Assembly (NCBI GenBank): GCA_003342815.1
Contig: PTEX01000144.1
Coordinates: 1,867,937 to 1,931,936, forward strand
Length of the DNA: 64,000 nt
Source: Eudromia elegans
Lineage: Eukaryota; Chordata; Aves; Tinamiformes; Tinamidae
Reading direction: 5' to 3'
Shown here: positions 47,798-62,100 of the stretch, in pieces
Position numbering within the stretch: the stretch's first letter is position 1
Layout of the letters: the number at the start of each line of letters is the position of its first letter
The notes under the pieces: model-generated
What the model was told of the DNA's origin: nothing
Databases searched by the model: none
The model's input: the letters and a program-made list of their open reading frames with translations, nothing else
Position numbers and translations under genes: made by a program

Positions 47798-50451
47798 TTA
47801 CCCAGATTTGAAAACCTGCAATTCTTTCCAAAAATGCTGCTGAAGAGGAAAAATGATTTATTCCCAAAAGAGCTGACTTTGATGAACTATCCTTACTGTA
47901 CCAGTGGGGTGCCTACAGAGCTGCCCCTACCTGTGATGTCATAGCACTACTGTGTTCTCCTAGATTCTCCTTGCTTTATAAGACACAAATAAACAAAACG
48001 AGCTATCCAGTTTTTGTCACTAAGGGCTATGCAAATTTATTTTTATCTTTCAGTGCTGAACCATTTGCTTTTTAACATCTTCTGAGACACTGAAGTGTCT
48101 GTGTTCCATATCAAACTCTTAGCCAGTTATGAAGATTCTTTAACAAAATACTACTCGTACTACCAAAAAAAAGAGACTGTGAAAAAGGCCAAAACCACCT
48201 GCTTAACCGATCTGCCCATTACAGCTGGGATGCATAAAATTCTTAATCTGTTTCTTCTTCCAGAATAAATCTCCTCTCTTATTAATTGAAATTGTATGAC
48301 TGAGATAGCAGCTTAGGAGCTTGCAGCAACCCAGCCAGAAATTAATAGCCCATAGATCCATGCTAGACTGAGACAGAATCAGAGAGGTTATATCTTCTTA
48401 GAAAATGGTTAGAGAAATTTACATAACTTTCACAAGATCTCTAACTTTCCCTGTTTTAAGAAATTATGGTTTTTTTTTTTTTTTCTCTTTTTTTTTAACT
48501 GGATGGCTCATTGCTTTCCCTTTTCTAGAGGTTTTGTGATAACATATTTGCTAATTTGATGTTTGATATTTACACATCCTTAGTTGTACAAAAGGTGTTC
48601 TTGTCCTGATTTTTTTCTATTCACTCTCCTCCTCTTTCATAATTAGTCTTCTCCACATTTTTTAATAATTGCACCCCACACTTGTAACATTCTGACTCTC
48701 GGTCTTTCCACTCTGCTTAACACGTTCAGAATTTGTATCAGTAAAGGATGAGATTTTTCCTCCCCTGAAAGATAAAAAAAGCCCTTGTCAGCCCAAATGT
48801 GATCCTGTTCAGGATGTCTCAGAATCCTCTAACTCTTTTTTTCCAAGGAAAGAGGCAGAATATGTGAACGGAAACTGAATTTTCCCTAACATGCCATGCC
48901 TAAAGAACTGCCTATGAACAGATCATTTCCCATGCATACTTTCTCTTAATATTTGTTTTCACCCTTTTAAAAGTCATGCACTTCTTTACCCAGACGAATT
49001 TGCACACTAAGGCTGTTGTGTGCTATAGCCCCCTTAAATATTCCTCGGCATCCAACAGGAGGATGTTCAAAAAGACCACAAATAAAATAATAAACAGCTG
49101 TCTGACTTATACGTTGTAATAAAGATGGAAGATGTGAAAAGAGAGGGAGGTTAAATTTTACTATTAATTCAAAAAATTTCAGAGGTGCTTTTTAAACTAG
49201 CTGGAACACAACAACTACCATAAACTTTTCATGGAGACACCAAAATGTAAGCAAATACAGTGGAAAACATATTTCAAGTCTATTTTCATTCTAGAAGAAA
49301 GCTGTTATAAGCTTAACAGAAAACTGAAATAAAGAATTAGATGTTACATTTTAAGCTATGGACCACTGACTACCTCAAAAGCATTCATGTTTTCACTGTA
49401 AGGAAAGAAACAAAAAAGTGATTTCTCAGGTAACCAGCAAATGAAATGCAGATTTCACATGTTCAGGAGTGATCTCTACAGTTTCAGCAAGACAGAGACT
49501 AGATCTAGGACCATAAATATGCCTGTTGTGATACTCTGGGAAAATGTTTTTACTCTGAGGGGTCCTGATTTAAGTCTCAATCCTTACTGGCTTTGGATTT
49601 TTGTCTTGGTTGTCTCTCGGGAGATGCATTAATGGAGTAAAGCTCCTTCAGGTTGTTCTGTCCTGATATCATTCCTTAGATGCTTATTTCTTAGGTCTTT
49701 TTGTCCTGCCTCAGCAGCATAGGTTTTCCCTTTGTATTATTAGATAAAAGGAATTCAAAAGTTGAACTTCCTTAGTCATTTTTTTAACTCTAGAGTTGAT
49801 TTCTGCACCAAGTATCTGACTGACATGATGAATGGAATACTCTAAAGTCAAAGAGCTACACTGAGGTTGAGGAGACCTTTAACATCTTTCCATTTTTAAG
49901 GGGGGTCAGAGAATTCAGATATGTGGCTACTAATCTTACTGTTATATTTCTGATGCACCTCTACATATTAGAGTCCTATTCTGTTTTTCACCTTTCTCAG
50001 TAGTCATGAGAGTTTTATGTGGAGGAAACACCTTCAGAGCTGTTTTGTGAACAAGAATACCACTTTATCATGCTCAGAGATTTCTCTGAGCAGCTGTTCC
50101 AGGCAGCAGGATTTTGTAAGTTAAACTTTAAAAAAAAAAAAAAAAAAAAAAAAACCTGAATGCATTTCCACTGTTTATATATTGACTAGAGCTTCCAAGC
50201 TAACTGAAAGATGTGCTTCACATATACCTCTGGTCTGAAAGCAACCTTCCATTCTCTTTTCCTTATTCTCCCGTCTCTCACCTTTACCTCATTATTGAGC
50301 AATCCCATAATAACTGTAAAATGAACAGCCAGGAGCAGCATATGCTACAAGTGGCTGTACATGCTGTTCAGCCCTGTGACTGAAATCATCTTGAAAAGAG
50401 AAAGGAGGAAAAGAACTAAGGTGATGCTCCCCTTCCTACTGTACAAAATCA
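47798..50451. other. Unique AT-rich non-coding DNA
   Basis: No recognisable gene or repeat apart from T-rich tracts at about 48470-48496 and an A25 tract. More of the ancient LINE could lie just upstream of its ATG (47800-47900, read on the minus strand), but I cannot follow a frame there. Confidence 0.55.
50130..50154. repeat. A25 homopolymer tract
   Basis: Twenty-five consecutive A. There is no recognisable retrocopy upstream of it. Confidence 0.9.
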
Positions 50452-51745
50452 CAGAATTACAGAATAGCTGGAGTTTGAAGGGACCTCTGGAAATCATGTA
50501 GTCCAACTCCCCTGCTTTAAGCAGGGTCACCTACAGCAAGTTGTTCAGGACCATGTCAGCAGGGTTTTGAATATCTCCAGGTCAGAGACTCTACAGTATA
50601 TCTGAGCATGTCTCACTGTTCAGTCATTCTCACAGCAAAATGTGTTTTGTCATGCTTAAGCAGATTTTTTTTTTTTTTTTTTTGTATTTTCACTTTGTGC
50701 TCATTACTCTTTGTTCAGGCACTGGGTACTGCTGAGCCAGTCTGGGTAAGCCTCCCCATCAGATGGTCATACACACTGACAAGATACTCTCTCAGTCTCC
50801 TCTTCTCCAGGCTGAACAGTCCCTGCTGTTTCAGCCTTTCTTCATATGTCTTATGTTCCACTCAGCCATCTCTGGCTGTTCACTGGACTTTCTTGGATAA
50901 GTCCAAGTCTCTTTTGTACTGGGGAGAAAAAATTGGACCCAGAATTTCAGGTGTGGCTTCAGTGGAGTTGATTGAAATATTACCTCCCTGACCTGCTGGT
51001 GACACTTCTCCTTATGCAACCCAGGGTGCTGTTGGACATTACTGCAAGGGCACAACTCCCAGGTCCTTCTCTGCAAAGCCGCTTTTGAGATGTCAGCCTC
51101 TGCGTGTTCTCTTGCATGGAGTTGTTCCTCTCCAAGACACGGACTTTACATTGACTGTTGCTGAGCTTCCTCAATCTCCAGTCTGCTGAGATTCCTCTGG
51201 GATGGCAGAACAGCCTTCTAGGATATCGACTCTTTGCAGTTTTTTATCATTTCCAAACTTGTACAGGATGCACTCTGTCTCATCCTCTAGTTTATTAATG
51301 CAGATGTTAAACAGCATTGATCACTGCGTCAAACCCTGGGGTACTCCGGGTAGACTTTCATCACAAACTTCTGAGCCCAGCAGTTCAGGAATTTTCAGTC
51401 CACTACACTATTTTCAGTCTATTCCAAACTTCCTCAACAGGTTTACGAAGTACATGTGTTTATGAAGAGCTTATAAACGTTGAAAGCCTTGCAAAATTTA
51501 AGATAAACAGCAAGTCATCTCATCACAGAAGGCTTCCAGGTTGGTTTAGGATGTCTTTCCCTTCATAAATCCATGCTGGATGGTCTTGATCATCTTATAT
51601 CTATATGTTTGGTTTCCAGGACTACGTGCTGCATCATGTTCCCAGGTATTAAGCTGAGGCTGACCGATCTGTAGTTCCCTGGATCATCCTTCCTGGCTTT
51701 TTTTGAAGATAGGAATGTTTTTTGCTTTTTTTCAAGCCAAAAAAG
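50452..51745 (-). mobile_element. CR1 LINE, old 5'-truncated copy of about 1.3 kb
   Basis: The plus strand opens with a decayed CR1 3' end (ACAGAATAGCTGGAGTTTGA, then AGGGACCTCTGGA). Read on the minus strand, CR1 ORF2 can be followed in pieces: IPIFKKSQEG near 51700, then QHGFMKGK near 51560, GVPQG near 51340, and a degenerate catalytic block where FADD has become FGND (about 51243-51260). After that come LEDETECILYKF-type and C-terminal segments down to about 50760. Many stops and frameshifts interrupt it, and a T19 tract sits inside it at 50665-50683. The damage is heavier than in the 35-37 kb copy, so it is probably older. It starts in the fingers region of the reverse transcriptase, so endonuclease and ORF1 are missing. 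Confidence 0.88.
50665..50683. repeat. T19 homopolymer tract inside an old CR1
   Basis: Nineteen consecutive T within the CR1 copy. Expansion after insertion is the simplest explanation. Confidence 0.85.
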
Positions 51746-53678
51746 CTCCACTTTTAGGATTAAATACATTTTTATTGCAAATATATTGGTAATTATGCAG
51801 TACCAGAATTATCTGGCCGTAGGACCAAGCAGCATGTTTTGGCTTCAGCTATACTAAACTGTCTTCATCTTAAAAAATAATAATAAAAAAAAGAATGAGG
51901 ACAGATAAATTATCTGTTCCAAAAGATCCTTTGGGATAACTCAAAAAAAGTCTGAGTATTGTTCTTGATGTCATTAGTAACACAAGGCAAAAGTGAGCCA
52001 GAGACTATTCTAGCAAATTAATAGCACGTATGAGAGCATTCCAGCGCCAGGAAACATTTCCTGGCATCATTTAATTTCGAGTTTAATCATAGCTTTTGTG
52101 ACTCAAAGAGACAGGATATGTACCTGAATGCACTATGACATATAACAAAAATGACACTCATGGGAGTATATCAAGTTACATCATTTGCAGATGAAGGCTC
52201 ATCAATTCAATTGTATTGCTAAGCATTTTATTTCAAAAAGAGTATATGTGTATGCACATACTTCTCTGGCTACAGTTACAAATTAGGACATACCAGTGCA
52301 CCCACAAGATTGAAGGCCTATTAGATAAAGAATATAGGCTGTACTATAAATCTATCATGACAAGGAGATAAGACACAGCTGAAAATGCAACTGGAGAGTA
52401 TTCCCAAAGCCAGTGATATAGACTGAACATCTCCTGAATGACAGGACATAAAATGATAATAATAAAAAAAACACATTTAATATATAAAGGTTCTGTTTCT
52501 TTTCATTCACTTTTCATTATTCCATAGGGTCTAATAGAAAGTCCATTTGAACCTCCGAGAAAGCTTTAGATGAAATCTGCTAATCTTAAATGATAAGGAT
52601 TTATGAATACAGGCAAAAGGAGATGTTTAATGAGATTGCAAGACCATACTAATCATGAGTTATTTACTTGAGTTACAGCTCTGATTTTAGTCTTTCTAGC
52701 ACATTCTGCTCCAAGCTTTACTCTGAGTTGTGTAAGATCACCAAATAACAGACCTACTTGCACATTTTACCATCAAGTAAAGTAGAAATAAGAGGGGTAC
52801 TTGCCTTACGCACCATGATTCAATGTACTTATATCAACAGTGAAACTGGAAAAACATGACAGAGCACCGAATAGTTTATACGTACTCATAGCATTCAGAG
52901 ATATGGCACAGACAAATATAAAAACTAGTAGGTATCAAAAAAATTAGCACTTTCTGAGTTAAGAATATTTCTAATAAGAACTGGAAAGGTCAGATTAGTT
53001 GTTACTGTATGCCCTTTGTGACTTCACCAAGCGCTGACTGTTGCACAGAGCAAAGATAAATGTTGAGTGGGCCTGGCACATACAGAAAGGTACATATTAT
53101 ATCTGTCTGCAGGTCAACCATGGACCTACCATAATTACAGCTATATGAAAACTGCATCTCCTCAGCTCCAAAAGCAGCAACAAGAGAGACTAATTCTCCC
53201 TGTGTCTTCCTGTATGGTTCTTACTGTGCATACACATATAAAGAATTGTGGAGTATTTTATTAATCATGACAGATGCAGAAAAGAGAAAGTGCTTGTTTT
53301 TTTAAACAGAATGGAATCTAGAGAAGTATATCCTGCTCACAGGAAGAGTCATGAACAGCTCTTCCCATATTCCCCCATGGGAGCAAGGACAGAAGGTGAG
53401 AATAGCACTCTCCCTGGAGTAGCAGTTTGGGGAAGCAATCTATTTAAAAGCACAAAGTAACCAGAAATCCACTTTAGCTTCAACCATGTGTTGAATCCTG
53501 AAAGACATAATTTTCCCTTCAACCTCTCCTGAGACTGAACATAGTCAGTCCCTCCAAGGAGTAAGACCCCTTACACTACTTCTACCACACACTCTGCTTC
53601 CACAAGAAAAGAAATAGAGGACTGTGCTGCATTCCAATAGACAAGTGCCATTGCAGGGAAAGTTAATGCAGGAGAATC

Positions 53679-53695
53679 TTTTTTTTTTTTTTTTT
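53679..53695. repeat. T17 homopolymer tract
   Basis: Seventeen consecutive T, followed by a G-rich stretch. Confidence 0.85.
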
Positions 53696-56133
53696 GGTTG
53701 GGGTAGTGGGAGATGGAAGGAATTTCAGCATGGTAAGAAAGAATATTTGTTTTCCACTTGCAAACTCTTACTTGATGTCTGTATCATAACAAATTGCAGC
53801 AAATTATAAATGCTTTGCCTGGTAACCTGAATTAGCTATGCACAGATGTACTGTGACTGAGTGACTGGAACACTAGCATGAAGACAAAGCCAGCAGTGAC
53901 TCAGTTTGCCTTCCTTGTTACATAAATAATATAAACTTTTCTAAAATGCCCTCCTTCAAAGGATCATAACATCACACAAAATCCCTAGAAATTAAAAACA
54001 AGAGAAAAAAACTTGTTTAGAGCAAAATAGCACATTTGTTACTGAGTTGGATCCAGAATTCAAAAATTTTCCCATCCAAAATTATAACCTTACCTATAAA
54101 AACATGATTCCCTCTCCCTTTTAATCATTTGTTTTTTACTTGAACATTACAAAATATCTTCACTTAAAGAAAAATATCCTATGATATTTTCTTAGTAGTG
54201 TACTGATCTTAGTCTGAGGGAAAACATGATATATGGGATGGAGTTTTTTGATACTAGAATCAATGAAGTTCAATACTTCATCTCTCCAGCTAGTATGAAG
54301 TCAGTGAGAGCATCTGCTAGGTCTGTTGTTATAGCAGTTACACACAGAAGCCATTTTAGATACTTTTGCCTTATGCCTTAAAGCAATGTATTATTGTAGG
54401 TTGAGGCTGTATAGGAAGGAAAGCTACCATTCTTTTTTCTTTAATTTTACAGAGGCTTGTGCAATAGTAACTATCATTTTTCCTGGGAAATTTTACCCTC
54501 AGAGCAATGAAGGTATGTAGAATAATCAGCAAAGCAGTTATTTTTGCACTAAGATGTATAGAAGCCATTTTCTTTTTTCTTTGTTGGGAGAGGAGGGAGT
54601 AGGAGAAGATGGTATAGTTTCCATAAAAAAGCCAGTGTAAGTGCAGTCTTTTCACCTTTATCAATTTCTGCCTAAAAATATTTTACATTCCTTTAAGAAT
54701 CAATGTCTTACTAACCATTCTTGCAGCTCACATGGGTGCACACTCCGGGACAGATTCTGCCCTAATACAGGAAAAATGTTCTGGTATTCCTCTATCACAG
54801 ATCCAAAACATGTATTTTTCAACGTTAGACCAAGTGAAGAAAAGGTTATGAGGATGTTTATGCGCTTTACTGTCTCACCATACTGCAATTTCTTTGTAAA
54901 ATGAAAGGATTTACCTGATTTCATGAAAGAGAATATCAGTTTACTGTGAAGGGAGAATGGGCATGCTTGTGGCAAAGGAGAAGGCTGCATTAGCATGTAG
55001 AGGAGTTGGAGCTCCTCTAAATTTTTAGGTATCAGATCAATATTTTCACAGTCAGTTTTACCATTTCAACTGCTGAGTTTTTACACAATCATCACATGTT
55101 ACTGGAAGGTAAATGGTTCTCTCTGAGTCTATGGAAATCATATACCTTACACATGTATTCTTTTACCATTTTGTCTATCAAAAATCCAATCTCTTTCAAT
55201 TCCATTCTATTGGGCATGTTAATAAAAAAAATGTGGTGATGAATGAAAATTATATGGCATTAGGAATCTCCAGCTCCCTCATGTAAAGTCTGTAAGATAT
55301 TTCTGTCGATTGACTGTTCTAAAAGACAGTAGAGTATTCACAGGTCCTTCTCATTGAGGGATAATTCCTGCATTGCATTTATTTAAATGGTAAAATAAAG
55401 AAACTTCTCTAACAATTCTCTTAACTCTCACATGCTCTTCTGAGTAGAACTTGTGGACATTCATACAACAGGACTTCTCAGAGATATCCCATTAGAGCAT
55501 GCCATCAGGTAGTATTATTTGTAACATCTGGCTCCTTCCAACCCAGTCTTGGTGGTTTAATCCTTGGAATCTCAAATAATGTAGTAATTAACCATTTCTC
55601 TGTGGGTTCCTTTTGTGAAAACTCTTGTTAACCACAAGATTTGGGAATACCCTGGATGAAACTTCACACTTTCACTTCATAAATTAACATTGGCATGGGT
55701 CTCTCTGAAGGCTAAATACAATTTAGACTTTATATCACCTAACAGATTCAGAAAATAATCTAAAAGATATGAATTTAATATTTATTTTCTGTTTAACCAT
55801 CTCACACCCACACCAACCATTTATGAAAATTTACAAAGACTATCGTAGTATATGATATTTCTTATATCCCTTGCTGTGTTCTTCATTTGGATTCAGCCTT
55901 AAGGGTGGGCAAATACTCCTCTCAAGGAAAGCAGTATAACTCAGGAGAAGACAACAGATTTGATTTGAATTTGATTTAAACCAGGCAAGAGCCAGGCAAG
56001 AGTCTGGCTCTGAACAGCACTCTGAATTTCTTAAGGCATGAATGTAGCTTAATATACTCTCCAGGGAATAGCTTTTCTTTCCCTAAATGAATTGTCTCTT
56101 CTTTGCATTTTTATCTGCTCTCCTCCTCTTGTC

Positions 56134-56158
56134 AAAAAAAAAAAAAAAAAAAAAAAAA
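56134..56158. repeat. A25 homopolymer tract
   Basis: Twenty-five consecutive A after a CT-rich lead-in (CTCTCCTCCTCTTGTC). Confidence 0.9.
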
Positions 56159-56273
56159 TCTCCCAAACTTGACTTGACAGCCTAATGGCTACTTCTTTTT
56201 TTCACATACAACTATTCAAGAACCTGTGGCAAACCGGACTGTGTGTATATTTGTTTTACCATTTTATCAGCCT

Positions 56274-56291
56274 GAACTATATATATAGTTC
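56274..56291. repeat. 18 bp perfect palindrome
   Basis: GAACTATATATATAGTTC equals its own reverse complement. The core is an AT alternation, so it can extrude easily. No function can be inferred. Confidence 0.9.
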
Positions 56292-59076
56292 TTCTCCCAG
56301 TGTATAATAGAAGTGGAAAGATTAAATATTGATTTTCCCATATTACTTTAAATTATTTAGGGAAAAGATGCATTCCTTTGAAATTATGGATTTCAATACA
56401 CTACAGCAGATTCTATTCAGGCTTATTTTGTTAAGATATTTTGCAATATGAAAACACTGGAAATACTGAACAAAATAGTCTTTCTCTTATTATGTTGGCC
56501 ATGTTGTAAAAAAAGATGGTCAGAAATAACATGCTAATCAAACTGTAAGACTGTCAAACATTGAATTATGTGGAGTTTTGGGGTTTTTTTTTCATTGGAT
56601 TCTCGAGTGAGACAAAAAGAAATGCTTCATTGAGAGATATGATACCTAAGTCTTCACACTGAATATGTACAACACTGGCTCCTCACTTTAATGATCCTCA
56701 TATCCTTAGTGTGTCCCATTTTTTTCAAAGAATGTATGTTTGGGTAAAAATTTGCTTTATTCTGCAGGCCACCTCCTCACTTTTCTAACCAGCTTTGGCT
56801 GATGCTGACAACAAGGATGGCCATTAAAGTCATTTATCATGGCTAATCATACAGTGTAGTCAGTCTTTCCTTGTAATAACACCATCAAGGAATGGAACAT
56901 CCATATCAGATGTTAACAAATTTTAGTTACTTTTGGCCTGGGGTCAGATCCGAAAGGTCAACCTTAAGGTGAAGAGCTGCAGATCCTGTTACTAAGCTTC
57001 CAGTTGCATAGTCTTCAGTCTCAAACCCTCAGAGAATTTGCAACCTATACTGCATTGAACTTTTGCCTTACCTAAGAGGAAAATCTTTCTCTAAGATTTA
57101 TTAGGAATTATCTGAACTCCTAATATTATAGTTATCTGGAGGAAAATACTGTCATTACTTCTCTTACAAAATACAAATAAGGCACAGCACTTGTACATGT
57201 CCTCAGTCACAAGACAGAACCTCAAATAATATAATCTCCCCAAAAAATTCTGTAAATTCATACTGTGAAGAAACAAATTTGCTCTTAACTAGTTACAATG
57301 ACTGTAAAAGCTCCAAGAAGCTAAGTAATTTCCATAAGCAAGGTGCATATAAATTCATACAGGTCATGCCCTCTAAAATATATGTATCACATCTGTTTAA
57401 TGATTTTTTTTCTCATTCTCTCTTCCAATATTTTATAGGAGTTCTAAATTGTACTACAAAGAATTAAGAGCGAGGTAATGGTCTGTGCTTAAAAGTACCA
57501 CAAAGAAGAGAGAGGTTGTTAATTTATAAGATATGGCTTCTCCCAAGACCTCCAACTTTGAGAAAAAGAATAGCCACAGAGGAAATTCTGACAGAGGAAC
57601 TTTTCAGTTACCTGGTTCATTGACTGCCCGCAGGCAGTCAGTGCACATCTGTGTTTAATACAGAGTACTTTGGACACAGCTTCCTCAGTCTTTCCTGCTG
57701 CGGTGCCTCCACTTTCAAAGAGCAATTAATATCCACTCCTCTAGCGCAAGGAAGTTTGAAGAAGCCTCACTGCGTAGTCATTGAAACACTCTCTCATGCG
57801 AGGAGAGACACAGTTTTCAACCTTGATCTAGTGACACTCACCATAAAATATGTAAACATTCACTGACTTCCCTTAGAAGGCTGCAAAATTAAGTCTGAAT
57901 GTAAACTCAAATGTGTTCCTGCTAGAGGAAACTCGAGTTTCTACATATATGAGGGAGCTCACTAAAAGCTCATGTATTGCACTGGGAAAGGGAGTTATAT
58001 AGGAGTTGGAGGACCTCTGGCCACAAGTTTTATGTGGAATATCTGGTCTTTCGACTTCCACCTCCAAAACAGAGTTTGCAGGAAATCAGATTCCTATGTG
58101 TTTAAGACTATCAAGATATGTCATATCCACCTCTTGGTTAAAAGCAGACTTTTAGGTGCCTCTTAGGATTTGCAAACAGATTTTAGTTGTATTTAAACAA
58201 CATTCAGTGTAAAAATGAACCTTCAAATAAATAACTTTTATTTAAAGGCTCATAACAGTGCATGGCACCACACATTCTCTCCCCTTCCTACTATAAGATA
58301 TTGTACCTTTATAATAACATCATCGATTCAACATTTTTTCATGTACAACTGTATTCTGCACTTTATGTGCAGAACTTTATCTTCATAAGTAAGTGAATGG
58401 CCCTTTTTTTTGGAAATATTTCTTTAATTTATTTTGGAAATGAGTTATTTCATTTTTTAATTAATTTTCTAGTATGTGGATCTGCAACAAGTGTGTTTAT
58501 ACTCTCTTGCACTCTTGAGTCTTCCACAGAATCATCTTTACATATCCAGAGAATATGCTCAAATGTTAAATGAGGAAAATAATTATTTCAGGGCCTTGGC
58601 ATAGATTCTGGAACAATATATTCAGCTTTCAGAGAAAGTGCCAATCTTTTCCTGTTGAAAAAGAAAATTTGGGTAATTCTTCTTCCCACTTCTTAATTCT
58701 TAATAATGCAAGTTAGATGCCTAAAGTTAAGAAAGGTCTACATTCAACCTTGAGAGGTAATTACAATAGTGTTCGTAATGGACAGAGCAGATGCAGAAGG
58801 AGAAGAACTATTACTGTTTCCTTGTTTAACAGCATGGAGACATTTCTACAAAGCTGTCACTTCCTTCTGTTGGCTTGTTTCTTTGTAACCTTTCCAACAG
58901 AAAAGAAAAAAAAATCAGGCATTTTTGACCAACTATTACAGCATTATTTAAAAAATGAGCATGCAAGTAAACATGCGCATATTTAAAAATGTTGCATTAC
59001 TTTTACATAAGGTACCATGTGAGGACTATTTTTCACAGGTATGGTATGTGACAATGAAGAGTGATTGTTTTCCCCT

Positions 59077-59149
59077 CACACACACACACTTCAACTAGAG
59101 ATATCATACAAAAAAAAAAAAAAAAAANAAAAAAAAAAAAAAAAAAAAA
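59077..59149. repeat. (CA)n followed by an A40 tract with an unresolved base
   Basis: A short CA run (59077-59089) is followed after about 20 bp by a 40 bp A tract (59110-59149) containing a single N at 59128, and then a G-rich stretch (GGGAGGGGGTGG). The N marks an assembly uncertainty, so the true tract length is unknown. The tract creates the Lys-rich pseudo-frame at 59061-59309. Confidence 0.95.
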
Positions 59150-62100
59150 GGGAGGGGGTGGAAGGAAACTGACAAAAAATCAGGATTCTAGTCATTATAA
59201 AATAGAACAAAATAGAACAAAATGTTTTCTAATTATTAAATATGCAAATGTGAAATTCAGTTTGGGAAACACACTGGAGGCTACTTCACTGAGCTATAGA
59301 GGAGGCTGATGAATATTTACATTCTTGACAGTTTCATTTCTATTTTTATTGCTAATGAGAGAGTAGAGGGAACCAGCTGGACTCAGCCTGGGGTAACTGG
59401 CACAAGGGAAACCTACCTCATGAGGCCAGTATCCTTGAATAACACTTGGAGCCTCGAATCACTAACCTCCTCACAATTTTCATTGTCCACAGTTGTTGGT
59501 AAAGACTCAAAGTGATAAGAGTGTACATCTGCATGGGGATTCATCAGGCTTCCCAAGCTCAGTGCTGTGGAGACAAGAACACAACTCTTGAGCACCATCA
59601 GGCTGCTATCAACCCATCTTTTCCATAAGTACTGAGCACACTGTTATTCTGTGCACGTGCTATATTTGGTGTGGTCTAATGAAATGGTTAAATACATTTA
59701 TTAAATAGAATTTCTTAGAGAAGTCACAAGAAGAAAGGTCTACTGACACTAACTTTTAAGGTCTTTAAGGTGGCAACAGAAGTCTGCAGAAAAAAAAAAA
59801 TTAACCATAGGCACTGGAGAAGTTGCTATGGTTAACCCCGGACAGTATCGGTTAACTAAATTTTGTGCCTTCTGTTTTTAAACAGAAACAGTGTATACTG
59901 TTTAGCTGGAAAAGGCAACAAATTCTGCAGCAATGTTAACATCAGTGTTCTACCACTCTGACACTGGTACCAGGTTACCAGCTTTCCCAGGATCTAACAA
60001 GATCACATTCAAGTCCAGATCTGCAGATAACATAATATCCAGCAATGAGATTTTCCTTTTTTTCTTTTATTTTCTCTTTTCTTTTACAATTCCTATCATT
60101 TGTTCTCTGCCTTCTTTCATCTTTGAGCACCTGCATTCTGAGTTAGTTTCTATCTCAATACTCACCTCTTTTAGTTGCCGTAATTCTTGCCTTTAGCAAT
60201 GCCTCCATGCCTCCTATGTCCGATATGACAGGTATAACAATGTCAACATTTAAGAGATTACTATTCACAGGAAGATCTTGGGCTTCCTCCTGGAATTAGG
60301 CTCTAAATCGAGAACTAGAAATGATGCACTGCAAGATGCCAGCTAGTAAGCAACATCTGCGCCCAAAAGAGACTGAAAAGCACTGTAGTTCAGGAAGGAC
60401 AGAAGGCCAAAGGAAAGAACCAGAGAATATGCCAATGGGAAGCCTAGAAATTCACTGCCGCAATGCTCTTCCAGGGCAGCACTGGTACTGCAAATGTGGG
60501 CATGTGAGCAGCATAAATTTGTCCAGAGCTTCCAATTGCAAAGTGAGCATTTAATCCCAGCCAAGCACACCTGCCTGGAGGACCCTGAGTGCAGTAACTG
60601 ACAAGAGTTTTGGTGAGAGTAAGCCCTCAGGAACACACAAGAAATGAGTGCCAAGAGAAGGCTAAAATAAAAAATACATAGCTTAAACTCTAGGGAAGTA
60701 CAACTGGTAGGAAGAGTAATATCTTTTCCTCAACCAGCTGATATGGTTGAAAAAGCACTCAAACTTTCAGTCTCAGAGTCCCTTCATCAAGTCCCTATTG
60801 GTCTTCCTGTAATTCACATATTTTTATTGTCCACTCGCATGAACATAGTTTAAAAAAAACTTCTTGAATGTCAATGGGGCATTGTTTTTCCTTTTCTTCA
60901 CATTCAGGTTAATGTTTTTAACCTTGAATTAATGGGAATTATAAAGTAAAATTGCACAAAGGATATAATAAAAACACACTATAAATGGATCAAAACCTTG
61001 CAAAGTATTTCAGTTTTAACTTAGAACCATATCAGAGTTACATAGGAAACATATTTACCCAAAGCATACAGATTAATAGCTTCACAAAATTATTTAACCA
61101 CACTGGCATGAGAAATTCATGTTTTACAAACATGTATGTGGAATGTGTAAATGAACAGGAGAATAAAACTAGGATAAAATGACTTCATCATTTTCATATC
61201 TTTTTCCCAGTATATATTGTAAGTTCAGGCAGTGTGTACTGACAAAACCTTAGAATATCTATACATAAATACATTCACACATCTACCTCCACTCCAATCA
61301 GAATTCCCAGTGGTACCTGGGAAACGGCTTGCTTTAGCTCACATTTTAATTTTTTGTTTAAAAAACACAAAGTGCCCAGCAATAGCTCAATCCAGAAATA
61401 ATCCCTTCTCTCAGAGATGAACATTTCAACAGGAGATAAAATATAAAAAGCCAGTTTCACTTGAAGAAATTATCAGAAGTTAATTCTACCTTTATAATTT
61501 AATTAATTTTTTAATTTTAATATTTTTTAAAGGAGAATGCACAGAACTTCAGACCAAGGATCTGTGAAGCTAGTTAGAGACAAGTGATAGGGGAACGCTG
61601 AAATAAGCCCAAAGTTTGAAGTTATTAGACATTAACTCAGACAGACATGGATAGATATATCATCTATTCTTTACCTTCATTTGGTTTAAGAGACATAACT
61701 ACCAGGGTCAGTAAGTGAAACATGGGAGGTGCATTTAGCACCATTAGATTTGGAGAAACATTTAACCTGGATTCCATGCTAAGCATTGCAAATGCTCCCT
61801 GCTGTGTGGGAAGAAGGCTGCTCTGTGTTTCAGCCCAGGACCATGCTAATGATGCCCAGGCGGATTCCAAGTGCCTCGGTACGTCATGCAGACATGCCAC
61901 ATGTCAGGTATTTATACGACATTACTCAGTGACACACAGAAACAACAGCTAAGCTTAGAGAAGCAGTAGTGTTCTTCTTATCAGTTTGCCCGAAGCCGAT
62001 TAGCCATTTTCTTATCACCACTGGTCTACCACTCCCTCGTTCAAAGACAGCTGGAGCATCTCTGAATGTTGTTTTATGTGTGACCTGCATACGAGACATA

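Noticed and set aside
60321..60654. Overlapping open frames on both strands (77 and 103 codons)
   Set aside because: The segment is GC-richer, which lowers stop frequency on both strands. Neither frame has recognisable domains or a convincing start context.
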